Assembly: GCF_026013645.1 (NCBI RefSeq)
Contig: NZ_CP110224.1
Location: forward strand, 3,472,001-3,536,000
DNA: 64,000 bases
Origin: Virgibacillus natechei
Lineage (GTDB): Bacteria; Bacillota; Bacilli; Bacillales; Amphibacillaceae
Direction: 5' to 3'
Below, one piece after another: positions 16,948 through 25,589 of this stretch (position 1 is its first letter; each line of letters begins with the position of its first letter). The position numbers and the translations under genes were made by a program. The notes beneath the pieces were generated by a model, which saw only the letters and a list, made by a program, of their open reading frames with translations, made no database searches and had not been told where the DNA came from.

Positions 16948-18762
16948 ATGGAAGTAATGAAGCCCATTGTTAGATCGGAAACACTCGCTGGAAATGACTG
17001 GTTATATGAAGTGAAATATGACGGTTTTCGCTGTGTTTTACATTGGGAAGAAACTGGTAATATTCGCCTTATCAGCAGAAATAACAAAGATTTAACGGAT
17101 CACTTTCCAGAAATTATGGAAGCCTGTGTGAAAAATGAATCGCTAGTGCATTCATCTCTTCCACTTAAGCTTGATGGAGAACTATGCGTGTTAAACAATT
17201 CCTTTCAAGCTAACTTCTCTGCTATTCAAAAGAGAGGTCGTTTGAAAAATAAAGAATCGATTCGTCGCGCTGCTAATACAAGACCTGCCAGCTTTTTGGC
17301 CTTTGATCTGCTACATTACAAAGGAACGGATTACAAAAAGGAAACCTATCAACAACGGAAATCAATGCTTGATGAATTTTTCGCTATAATAAACCTGGGG
17401 GGACGTATCGGTTTCATCGAAGCTTATGATGATGCAGAGACTTTAGGGGGAATTGTTTTTGACTTTCAGGCGGAGGGCATGATTGCTAAACGAAAAGAGA
17501 GTATTTATCATCATGGAAAAGACCACCATGACTGGTTCAAGATTAAAAACTGGCGAACGATTCACGGATTTCTCACGCACTATAATCCGGAAAATGATTA
17601 TTTCACTGTTTGTATTTATGAGGGTGAACATATAAAAGTAATCGGGAAATGTAAGCATGGACTTGATTCTGAAGCCTTTCAGACGTTAAAAAAGCTTTTC
17701 ACAACAAAAGGAGAGAAACAAGATGGAGGCTACACACTTCCTCCTGCAATTTGTGCTTCGATTCATACCCTAGATTTTTATAAAGCACAACTACGCGAGC
17801 CGGAATTTGTTTCCCTTTTGCCATCTGTTAGAGCTGAAGATTGTACGGTTGAACGGTTAAACATCGATATCAATATGTTTCCAAACACCGTGCAACTTTC
17901 CAATACGGAAAAACTATTTTGGCCAGATAAAGGGCTCACAAAAGGAGACTTGCTTGTTTACATACGCAGAATCGCACCCTACATGCTTCCTTTTTTAAAG
18001 GGACGCGCGTTAACCATCATCCGAGCACCTGACGGGGTGAAGGAAGAGCACTTTTTCCAAAAGCACCTCCCGGATTATGCACCTTCCTTTATCAGTCGGT
18101 TAGAAATCAATGATGAAAAGGTTATTGTATGTGAAGATTTGGATGCCCTTATCTGGTTTGCCAATCATGGTGCAGTGGAATATCATATTCCTTTTCAAAC
18201 GATTGAACATGATTTTCCCAGTGAAATTGTTTTTGACTTGGATCCCCCTAATAGAGAGAACTTTGACTTAGCTATTCAAGCCGCTCGTATCATTAAAACG
18301 ATGCTTGACGACTTGGAACTTGTCTCTTTTGTTAAAACATCTGGAAACAAAGGACTGCAAATCCACATTCCCATTTCTACTGGGGTCATGTCTTACGATG
18401 AAACGGCAATCTTTACGCAAGCCATTGCCCAGACCGTTGAGAATGCTTATCCAGAACATTTTACAACAGAGAGATTGAAAAAAAATCGAAATGGCCGCTT
18501 ATACATCGACTACCTTCAGCACGCAAAAGACAAAACATTAATAGCACCTTATTCTCCACGAAAAACAGATGAAGGGACGATAGCTGCCCCAGTATTTTGG
18601 GAAGAAGTTGAAGAAGGATTGCGCCCTGAACAATTTACCATTGAAAATGCAGTGGAGCGTGTGCATCTATTAGGGTGCCCCTTTGCGAAATACGTTGAGG
18701 TAGGAAAAGAGCAGAAACTGGATAACGTGTTGGCACTTGTGCGGGGTTCAGACAAGGATTGA
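16948..18762 (+). CDS. ligD: ATP-dependent DNA ligase-polymerase LigD (Bacillus type)
   Basis: Two-domain end-joining enzyme of 604 residues. The N-terminal ligase has the adenylation lysine K23 (EVKYDGFR), then LKLDGELCVL, FLAFDLLHY, EGMIAKRKES and WFKIKNW, followed by an OB fold. The C-terminal primase-polymerase domain (from ~310) has LFWPDKGLTKGDLL, the metal-binding FDLDPP and SGNKGLQIHIPI. There is no 3'-phosphoesterase domain, as in B. subtilis LigD. ATG 16948 is chosen because GGGAGGAG is 9 nt upstream; ATG 16939 would be too close to it. Confidence 0.95.
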   Translation: MEVMKPIVRSETLAGNDWLYEVKYDGFRCVLHWEETGNIRLISRNNKDLTDHFPEIMEACVKNESLVHSSLPLKLDGELCVLNNSFQANFSAIQKRGRLKNKESIRRAANTRPASFLAFDLLHYKGTDYKKETYQQRKSMLDEFFAIINLGGRIGFIEAYDDAETLGGIVFDFQAEGMIAKRKESIYHHGKDHHDWFKIKNWRTIHGFLTHYNPENDYFTVCIYEGEHIKVIGKCKHGLDSEAFQTLKKLFTTKGEKQDGGYTLPPAICASIHTLDFYKAQLREPEFVSLLPSVRAEDCTVERLNIDINMFPNTVQLSNTEKLFWPDKGLTKGDLLVYIRRIAPYMLPFLKGRALTIIRAPDGVKEEHFFQKHLPDYAPSFISRLEINDEKVIVCEDLDALIWFANHGAVEYHIPFQTIEHDFPSEIVFDLDPPNRENFDLAIQAARIIKTMLDDLELVSFVKTSGNKGLQIHIPISTGVMSYDETAIFTQAIAQTVENAYPEHFTTERLKKNRNGRLYIDYLQHAKDKTLIAPYSPRKTDEGTIAAPVFWEEVEEGLRPEQFTIENAVERVHLLGCPFAKYVEVGKEQKLDNVLALVRGSDKD

Positions 18763-18819
18763 GCAGATTGATATTAAAATAGCCACTCTCATTTAGAGCA
18801 GCCATTCTACTTGATCAAC

Positions 18820-18960
18820 TTATATAAATTGGAGCAAAACGCCTAATAAAATACCCAAGGCCAGACCGGTTAATAGGCGTTTTGTAAAGGATACTTTTTT
18901 TACCTGCATCCATATAAGCAAGCCAATAATTACTACGATTACTACGATATTTAACAACAT
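18820..18960 (-). pseudogene. 46-codon N-terminal remnant of a TcyP-like cystine transporter
   Basis: Reads LLNIVVIVVIIGLLIWMQ then SFTKRLLTGLALGILLG and stops after LQFI. This matches the N-terminus of the full transporter at 20783-22177 (LLNIAVLLAIIGLLIWMQ, SFTKRVFTGLGLGIVLG, LQAI) over essentially its whole length, then ends. It has a normal ATG and stop and would encode two hydrophobic helices; GGAGG lies too far upstream for a good site. Its place directly after osmC mirrors the osmC-tcyP order further right, so I read it as the leftover of a duplicated unit. A functional micro-membrane protein is possible but unproven. Confidence 0.75.
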
Positions 18961-18996
18961 TGAATCCACTTCTTTTCCTCCCACGTTCAAAAAGAT

Positions 18997-19437
18997 TTAT
19001 TTAATCGTTGCTTCGAGCTCTAATTCCACATTCCCTTGAATCGCTCGGGAAATCATGCAACTTTTTTCGGCTTTTTCAACTAATTTTTCTATTCTTTTAC
19101 GGTCTCCTGCTGGTGCACCACCCTGAAGAATGACAGTTGGTTTATGAATGATTTTTTCATACGTGAATACTCCATTCGTGACGTCGACAATGCCTTCGGA
19201 TTCTAGCGACATCTCTTTCAATGGTAATTCAGCCCGTTCGATCATAGCTGCCAATGTAATAATATAGCAAGTAGCAGCAGCTCCTAACAGCATTTCATCT
19301 GGGTTCGTACCGACGCCGGGTCCGTCCATTTCAGTTGGAATGGAGATTTTTGTTTGTAAATTGCCTGCGTCGATATAGCCCTCACTATTTCTTCCGCCTG
19401 GCCATGATGCTTTTAAATGAAAATGTTCTGTTGCCAT
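18997..19437 (-). CDS. OsmC/Ohr family peroxiredoxin
   Basis: A 146-residue OsmC-superfamily protein, expected to reduce organic hydroperoxides in the cytoplasm as a dimer. The two redox cysteines are visible: GAAATCYIITLAAMIERA in the central helix and EKSCMISRAIQGNVELE near the C-terminus. Length and pattern suit the OsmC-related Firmicutes subgroup. Located 36 bp downstream of chrA on the same strand, so probably co-transcribed with it. A second, broken copy lies at 22440-22875. Confidence 0.88.
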   Translation of the reverse strand: MATEHFHLKASWPGGRNSEGYIDAGNLQTKISIPTEMDGPGVGTNPDEMLLGAAATCYIITLAAMIERAELPLKEMSLESEGIVDVTNGVFTYEKIIHKPTVILQGGAPAGDRKRIEKLVEKAEKSCMISRAIQGNVELELEATIK

Positions 19438-19473
19438 AGAATCACCTCTAATAGAATATATGATATACCACGG

Positions 19474-20646
19474 TTATACAAAAAGTAAATGAATTAACTC
19501 GCCAAGAATAACACCAACAATCACAACCATCCATGCAGGTGTCTTCCAGAAGTGAAGGAGCGCGAATAAAATTGCTGCAAATCCAAAATGCGCACCACTC
19601 ATAATACCACTTGTAAATACTGGATTATAAAATGCCGCAAGTAAAATACCAACCACACTTGCATTAACACCAGTTAGAATCCCTTGAAAACTAGAGCGCT
19701 TACGCAGTTCACTTAAAAACGGCAGTGCACCAACGATTAATAAAAATGATGGCAGAAAGATGCCTACTGTAGCAACAATCGCACCTATCACTCCGTTGAT
19801 CATCGTTCCTAAATAAGCCGCAAATGTGAACAATGGTCCTGGAACTGCCTGTGCCATCCCGTACCCTGCCATAAATTCTCCACTCTTTATCAATCCGTTT
19901 GGCACGACTTCCTGTTCCAACAGAGGCAAGACAACATGTCCGCCACCAAAAACGATGGAACCAACACGGAAGAATATATCAAAAATGTTCAAGTATGTAT
20001 TCGAAAGGGCTTGCGCTATAATTGGAAGCCCAATTAGTAATGCAACCAAAATAGACAATGAAATGATCCCTTGTTTTTTCGTAATCGAGACGGAAAAAGA
20101 CTGTACATTTGGTTCTGCATTTTTTGAAAACATATAAAACCCTATAATTGCAGCACCGATAATAATTGAAATCTGTACGATGGCTGATGGAAATAAGAGC
20201 ATAATTAAAGCTGCTACTAGTGCTATTGCAATCCGTGGTCGGTCTGGTGTGAGCTTTTTACCCAACCCTAATACCGCATGGGCAACAATTGCCACAGCAA
20301 CGACCTTCAGACTTGCAATCCAGGTTGCATCCCCCAGTGCAAAAGACTGGTAGAGCAAAGCAAATAATACAAGAACAATTACAGATGGAATCGTAAATCC
20401 TAACCATGAGACGACACCACCCCACATTCCACCGCGCAACATCCCAATGGCAATTCCCACCTGACTGCTAGCAGGACCAGGGAGAAATTGGCAGATGGCA
20501 ATTATATCTGCATAGGTTTTATCATCCAGCCATTTTCGTTTATCGACATATTCATCTTTAAAATAGCCTAAATGAGCAACAGGGCCTCCAAAAGATGTGA
20601 GACCGAGTCTTAAAGAAGTGCCTAAAATTTCTAATAAAGATCGCAA
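19474..20646 (-). CDS. chrA: Chromate transporter ChrA (two CHR domains)
   Basis: A 390-residue membrane protein of the CHR family, an exporter of chromate or a related oxyanion. Two homologous halves are visible. The first begins LRLGLTSFGGPVAHLGYF and has FLPGPASSQVGIAIG; the second has FFRVGSIVFGGGHVVLPLL and MAQAVPGPLFTFAAYLG. The repeated FGG and PGP motifs are diagnostic. Lies between tcyP and the intact osmC on the same strand, in the middle of a duplicated osmC-tcyP arrangement. Confidence 0.93.
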   Translation of the reverse strand: MRSLLEILGTSLRLGLTSFGGPVAHLGYFKDEYVDKRKWLDDKTYADIIAICQFLPGPASSQVGIAIGMLRGGMWGGVVSWLGFTIPSVIVLVLFALLYQSFALGDATWIASLKVVAVAIVAHAVLGLGKKLTPDRPRIAIALVAALIMLLFPSAIVQISIIIGAAIIGFYMFSKNAEPNVQSFSVSITKKQGIISLSILVALLIGLPIIAQALSNTYLNIFDIFFRVGSIVFGGGHVVLPLLEQEVVPNGLIKSGEFMAGYGMAQAVPGPLFTFAAYLGTMINGVIGAIVATVGIFLPSFLLIVGALPFLSELRKRSSFQGILTGVNASVVGILLAAFYNPVFTSGIMSGAHFGFAAILFALLHFWKTPAWMVVIVGVILGELIHLLFV

Positions 20647-20746
20647 TTTTCCGTGATTACCTCCTTATTTATCGTTCCTTTTACGGTATCATAGTTTTAT
20701 TTCTATTACCTTACATTTACATAAATTTAACTCTTTCTTACCTACC

Positions 20747-20777
20747 CAAAAAGAGCCGCCCCCTTAGGAGCGACTAC
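20747..20777 (-). terminator. Terminator after tcyP
   Basis: On the minus strand AGTCGCTCC / GGGGGCGGCT (with G-U pairs) is followed by CTTTTT. Confidence 0.65.
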
Positions 20778-20782
20778 CTCTC

Positions 20783-22177
20783 TTACAACGAAGAACTTTC
20801 TTCTATTGCATTTTTATCATTAAATGTTTTTGTATCAAATCGCTTTAAAATTCGCGATGTTAATGTTCCAGAAACCATCGATCCATTGACGTTAAGCGCT
20901 GTACGACCCATGTCGATGAGTGCTTCGATGGAAATTAACAGTCCTGCTAATGCTACAGGCAAGTTCATGGATGAGAGTACGATCAAGGCAGCAAATGTTG
21001 CGCCGCCCCCAACACCTGCGACACCAAATGAACTAATACCAATAATTAATACCAATTGAACGATAAATGCTGGCGAAAGTGGATCGATACCTACGGTTGG
21101 TGCGATCATCACTGCTAACATCGCCGGATAAATTCCCGCACATCCGTTTTGACCCATCGTAGCGCCAAATGAAGCTGACATGTTTGCGACTCCCTGATCA
21201 ACACCTAGCGACCTTTTCTGTGCCTGAATATTTAATGGAATTGTTCCTGCACTTGAGCGTGATGTGAAAGCAAATCCTAATACCGGCATCACTTTTTTCA
21301 AAAATGTCAGCGGATTTAAACCGAATAAACCCACAAGGATTAAATGAAGGACAAACATAATAAATAAGGCTACATAAGAAGCAATCACAAATTTACCCAG
21401 TTCCATGATTCCTGCTACATCTGTGGTTGCTACCATATTTGCCATTAAAGCCAAGACTCCGAATGGCGCCAAGCGCAAGATAAGTGTTACAATGCGCATC
21501 ACGACACCATAAAAGGCATTGACAATTTTCGTAAACATTTCTGCCTGCTCCGGATTTTTCCTACGTAATCCAAGCACAGCTATCCCTACGATCATGGAAA
21601 ATATCACAACTGCAATGACCGATGTCGAGCGTTCCCCTGTCATATCCAAAAATATGTTTGATGGAATGAAATTAAGGATTCGCTGTGGTGTTGATTGTTC
21701 CTCCACATCTCCTAGTGTCGTTTCAAGCATTGTAGCTCGTTCTTCTTCTGGTTGCCCTGCTTCAATTTCCTCGGCACTCAAATCAAATACTGTTGCTGTT
21801 CCAATACCGATTAAAGCCGCAACCATGGTTGTCGTAATAAGTATACCAATGATCCAAGCAGACATTTTGCCCAGTTCAGCCGTTTTCTCCAAATTAATGA
21901 TAGATTGAATGATTGATACCATGACCAGTGGAATTACAATCATCATCAGCAGGCTAATGTAACCACTGCCGACAATACTATACCATTCCGTTGTTTCTGC
22001 TAACACATTTGAGTCAACACCATAGATTGCCTGTAATATACCTCCAAGTACAATTCCTAAACCCAAACCGGTGAATACGCGTTTTGTAAATGAAAAATGC
22101 TGCTTCTGCATCCAAATTAGTAGTCCAATGATTGCTAATAAAACCGCGATATTTAATAAAATATAAATGACTTCCAT
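20783..22177 (-). CDS. tcyP: TcyP-like L-cystine symporter (dicarboxylate/amino acid:cation symporter family)
   Basis: A 464-residue sodium- or proton-coupled transporter with the glutamate-transporter fold. An N-terminal helix and KQHFSFTKRVFTGLGLG begin the protein. The re-entrant and substrate-binding signatures FAFTSRSSAGTIPLN and SFGATMGQNGCAGIYPAML are those of the TcyP/YhcL cystine carriers, and GVGGGATFAALIVLSSM follows. A start 23 codons upstream is open, but AAGGAGG precedes MEVIYILLN, so 22177 is chosen. Cystine uptake beside OsmC and a chromate exporter fits a thiol/oxidative-stress theme. Confidence 0.88.
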   Translation of the reverse strand: MEVIYILLNIAVLLAIIGLLIWMQKQHFSFTKRVFTGLGLGIVLGGILQAIYGVDSNVLAETTEWYSIVGSGYISLLMMIVIPLVMVSIIQSIINLEKTAELGKMSAWIIGILITTTMVAALIGIGTATVFDLSAEEIEAGQPEEERATMLETTLGDVEEQSTPQRILNFIPSNIFLDMTGERSTSVIAVVIFSMIVGIAVLGLRRKNPEQAEMFTKIVNAFYGVVMRIVTLILRLAPFGVLALMANMVATTDVAGIMELGKFVIASYVALFIMFVLHLILVGLFGLNPLTFLKKVMPVLGFAFTSRSSAGTIPLNIQAQKRSLGVDQGVANMSASFGATMGQNGCAGIYPAMLAVMIAPTVGIDPLSPAFIVQLVLIIGISSFGVAGVGGGATFAALIVLSSMNLPVALAGLLISIEALIDMGRTALNVNGSMVSGTLTSRILKRFDTKTFNDKNAIEESSSL

Positions 22178-22439
22178 TTCCTCTCTCCTCCTTATCAATT
22201 GGACAGTTGTGTGCCCTTGCATATAACATTGACCCATTATATGCAAAAAATCTTTTATCGTTCATGTATATAATTCCGATAAAATTAGTATGACTAATAT
22301 AAGATATAATGATTTAAGGGAAGTGTCAAGGAAATGATTTACATTAGAAATTTGGCTATACTTGATGCTTCATGGCGGGCGGATTCTATCAATTTTTTTC
22401 ATAAAAATAGGCTCCATCTTGTGTAGAGCCCTTAATTCT

Positions 22440-22875
22440 TTATCCAATATTCGCTTGAAGTCCAATTTCCACGTTTCCTTGGATCGCCCGGGAAATCATA
22501 CAGTTTTTCTCCGCTTTTTCAACGAGTTTTCCAAGTTTTTTATAATCTGCTTCTTGTGCGCCTTCTTTGAGGTTCACTGTCGGCTTATGAATGATTTTTT
22601 TATACGTAAATACACCATTCGTCACGTCCACAATGCCCTCAGACTCAAGCGCCATCTCTTTCAATGATAAATCAGCCCGTTCGATCATAGCTGCCAATGT
22701 AATAAAATAGCAAGTAGCTGCAGCTCCTAACAGCATTTCATCTGGTGCCAATCCCAGGTCCGTCCATTTCAGTTGGAATGGACATTTTTGTCTGTAAATT
22801 GCCTGCATCGATATAGCCCTCACTTGTTCTTCCGCCCGGCCATGCTACTTTTAAATGAAAATACTCTTCTGCCAT
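22440..22875 (-). pseudogene. Frameshifted OsmC paralogue
   Basis: The start (RBS AGAGGTGATATC, ATG 22875) opens an OsmC N-terminus (FHLKVAWPGGRTSEGYIDA, SIPTEMDGPGIGT), but the frame stops at about 22740. Downstream another frame continues the family sequence (PDEMLLGAAATCYFITLAAM to the C-terminal Cys helix). Compared with the intact copy at 18997, five bases are missing at the GTNPDEM junction (ACGAACCCAGAT versus ACCAGAT). Very close to the intact copy in sequence, it is one half of a duplicated osmC-tcyP unit. Confidence 0.85.
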
Positions 22876-22971
22876 AGGATATCACCTCTTGTTTATTCTA
22901 GCGTAATCGAGTGTTGGATAAAAAGGAAATGGATTATCTCGGTATGAATGAAAATGATTAACGGGGAAAAA

Positions 22972-23745
22972 TCAGTCCTTTTTCCTCCCGTTAATCTCCC
23001 TAATTTCCACTTGCGCCTTAAAAACGACCTTCTGATTATTTTCGTTTATGCCCTCAATATGAACTAATCCTGCGTTCGTGTCTGAAATTCCATTTTTTAA
23101 TATAATCGTTTCTCCTGGTAATGCCTCATGATTAAAGTTCACTTCAATGGCTTTTGTTTCATGGGTTTGATGATCTTCCAACGGGAAACAATCCAGCATG
23201 TAGTCCACATATTTTGAGTTGTTCAAATGACCATTAAAATCAATATCACTGTAGCCAATTACTTTGTGGTACGCCGTTTGCATTGATTCCAGACTCTTTA
23301 GTTTTTTTAGTTTATAATCAATGGCACGCTCTTCCATAATTGATGGATATTCGAGTGAAATATGGGAAGCCCTTTTTAATTTTCTTTCCTCTAGGTCCAT
23401 AATCACCCAGACAGATACTGCTCGAATAATAGGAGCACCTTCCTGATCATGAACAATAAAATCACGCTCGAACTCCAGTTTTCCAGGTTCCTGTGGCCAT
23501 GTTTCAATTGAAATTTCTTCATCCCACGCCGGCATCCGGCCGATTTCCACCCGTATCCGCATGAGAATCCAAGCAACACCATAATTTTTTGCTAAGTCAT
23601 CAATACCTGCACCAAGATTCGCTGAAGAAAGACTGGCTACTTCCTGAAAATAACTGAATAATGTACTTAGTTTTAATTTCTTTTTAAAATCAACATCGCG
23701 TAAGTCAATATGATAGTTTTTCTTGTAAAGTATATCATTTTGCAT
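22972..23745 (-). CDS. Acyl-[acyl carrier protein] thioesterase
   Basis: A 257-residue FatA/FatB-type thioesterase with two hotdog domains, releasing free fatty acids from acyl-ACP. Visible features: FSYFQEVASLSSANLGAG and ILMRIRVEIGRMPAWDEEI in the first domain, and the second-domain substrate segment YSDIDFNGHLNNSKYVDYML carrying the catalytic Asn-His pair. ATG 23745 has AGGAGG 8 nt upstream, better than the start 8 codons earlier. Single gene, unlinked to other fatty-acid genes here. Confidence 0.88.
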   Translation of the reverse strand: MQNDILYKKNYHIDLRDVDFKKKLKLSTLFSYFQEVASLSSANLGAGIDDLAKNYGVAWILMRIRVEIGRMPAWDEEISIETWPQEPGKLEFERDFIVHDQEGAPIIRAVSVWVIMDLEERKLKRASHISLEYPSIMEERAIDYKLKKLKSLESMQTAYHKVIGYSDIDFNGHLNNSKYVDYMLDCFPLEDHQTHETKAIEVNFNHEALPGETIILKNGISDTNAGLVHIEGINENNQKVVFKAQVEIREINGRKKD

Positions 23746-23785
23746 GGTTATAGCTCCTCCTATTTCCATTCTATCATGCGAGATC

Positions 23786-23832
23786 TGTCGCTCACTACGC
23801 TAATGCTTTAATGTGGTGAGGAACAGACCCCA
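23786..23832. repeat. Short palindromic repeat (family P), copy 1
   Basis: Contains CTCACTACGCTAATGC ... AATGTGGTGAGGAACAGACC, a foldback (CTCACTAC / GTGGTGAG). Similar units occur at 26628-26672 and 33722-33765; each lies beyond the 3' end of a minus-strand gene. Confidence 0.6.
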
Positions 23833-23875
23833 TAGTGCTCACATTCTTACGCAAGATTTCAGTGTTTTTAATCAT

Positions 23876-24574
23876 CTAATCATCCGTCATCGTCTTTCTA
23901 AAACAAACGTACATAAACACTGCTGCAGCAACCACCCAAATAGCAATTATCCCTAGCGGCAGCCAGGAGGTGGTATCATGTATTTCAATTCCCTGCATAA
24001 TTGGGAAGGTATCAAAAATTTGAATGGCAATACTCTCTTCATCCAACCCGAGCATCCCAATCATCGGTGTAAAACCGAACAGGAACATGACCGGCATGAG
24101 GTAGACTGAAGTTGCAGCAATTGACTTTGTGAAGAGACCAATACCGATTCCAAGCAATAGAAAGAACAAAAACAGCAATAGTAATCCAAGAATGACTCTG
24201 AAGTTCAGGAATGGCTCAATATCTATAATCACTAGTGACACAATCAGGGATATGAAAGTTATAAGTCCGGTCACTAAACTTTTTCCGATAATAATATCCA
24301 TCATGGATGCAGGTGACTGAATGAGTCCACGCAATGTCTTCTTTTCATTTTCTTCAGCCATCATTGTCATTATGGTGCTTGACGTTACCGCCGAATATGT
24401 TGTCCCTACAATAACATAGATAAGGAAAATAGGGATCTCTTCATTTCCTCCACCAATCCGAGTATACAGGAGTGCCAATACGATTGGAATCACTGGCATC
24501 ATCAAAAGCATCATATTTTTCATAAAGTCTTTTATATCTTTTTCGAATATGGCAGATATGCGTCGAATGTGCAT
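23876..24574 (-). CDS. ABC-2 type transporter permease
   Basis: A 232-residue membrane subunit with six predicted helices, of the ABC-2 family (cytoplasmic start FEKDIKDFMKN, then alternating helices). The family's conserved region near the middle, EENEKKTLRGLIQSPASM, is the coupling-helix segment found in this class. Its ATG overlaps the last base of the ATPase gene upstream, so the two subunits are translated together. Substrate unknown; such pairs commonly export peptides or antibiotics. Likely controlled by the LytTR-type regulator gene next upstream. Confidence 0.88.
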   Translation of the reverse strand: MHIRRISAIFEKDIKDFMKNMMLLMMPVIPIVLALLYTRIGGGNEEIPIFLIYVIVGTTYSAVTSSTIMTMMAEENEKKTLRGLIQSPASMMDIIIGKSLVTGLITFISLIVSLVIIDIEPFLNFRVILGLLLLFLFFLLLGIGIGLFTKSIAATSVYLMPVMFLFGFTPMIGMLGLDEESIAIQIFDTFPIMQGIEIHDTTSWLPLGIIAIWVVAAAVFMYVCFRKTMTDD

Positions 24575-25422
24575 TATACAAGCTCCTTTCCGGTCACTTT
24601 TAAAAAGATTTGGCCAAGGGTTGGATTGTCCGTGTGCATTGCTTTCACTTTCCCGTTTGCAATTAATTCTTTGATTTGATCAGCATTTTCGGCTTCATTT
24701 TCAATAACCAATTTTTCGCCGGCGAATGTTTCCACATGAAAAGCATGGGTGGAATATTTGTAGCGAAGTGCATTTGGACTGTCCAGTTCCTGTAGTTCAC
24801 CACTGTGCAAAAATGCGACGCGGTCACATAACGCAGTTGCCTCTTCCATATTATGCGTGGACAAGAAAATCGTGGTCCCGGCTTCATTGAGTTTTTGTAG
24901 CCCGCGATGGATATCTGCCATATTCCCTGGATCCAATGCAGATGTTGGTTCGTCCAGAAAGACGAGATCAGGTTTATGCATCAATGCTTTTGCTAGCAGT
25001 ACGCGCTGCTTCATCCCTTTTGACAGCTTCGAAACCGTTTGGGAACTCACGTCTCGCAAATTAACCTCACGCAGTATCACATCGATTTGATTAAGTGGCG
25101 CATCATATAATTTACAAAATAATTTCAAGTTATCATAGACGGTCAGACGCTCATACAACGAACTATTATCCGATAATATCCCAATTTTGGATTTGAAATC
25201 AGACGTTCCAAATTGCTTTGAATCAACACCGAGAACTGTCACTAAACCGGCTGTTTGACCGAGTTCCCCAGTTAGGATTTTAATGGTTGTTGTTTTGCCT
25301 GATCCACTTGGTCCAAGCAGCCCGAATATTTCACCTCTATTCACGTTGAAACTGACACCTTTTATGGCCGGATTTTGGCCAAAAATTTTTCGCATTCCTG
25401 TTACTTCAATTGCATTTTCCAA
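24574..25422 (-). CDS. ABC transporter ATPase
   Basis: A 282-residue nucleotide-binding subunit. Walker A is GLLGPSGSGKTTTIKIL, the signature is LSKGMKQRVLLAKAL, Walker B is DLVFLDEPTSALDP, and the switch histidine is in STHNMEEA. A C-terminal extension (residues 220-282) is typical of DrrA/CcmA-like exporters. Partner of the overlapping permease gene. Its YERLTVYDNLKLF segment is strikingly similar to YERLTVEENIIFY in the neighbouring regulator at 25590, suggesting the regulator's N-terminal domain derived from an ATPase of this type. Confidence 0.93.
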   Translation of the reverse strand: MENAIEVTGMRKIFGQNPAIKGVSFNVNRGEIFGLLGPSGSGKTTTIKILTGELGQTAGLVTVLGVDSKQFGTSDFKSKIGILSDNSSLYERLTVYDNLKLFCKLYDAPLNQIDVILREVNLRDVSSQTVSKLSKGMKQRVLLAKALMHKPDLVFLDEPTSALDPGNMADIHRGLQKLNEAGTTIFLSTHNMEEATALCDRVAFLHSGELQELDSPNALRYKYSTHAFHVETFAGEKLVIENEAENADQIKELIANGKVKAMHTDNPTLGQIFLKVTGKELV

Positions 25423-25589
25423 CCTGAAAACCTCCTTATGTGTTCTACATTCATCCTAATGAAAAATACTGCTGGTTGCAGTCATATCAGGGGGGAATGT
25501 ACCATAAGGAGGTTCAAATGTACTGGATTGAAGTTTAAGAACACCTGTAAATGCCATACGGTTGCACTGCTTAAGTTAAACTGTACTTA

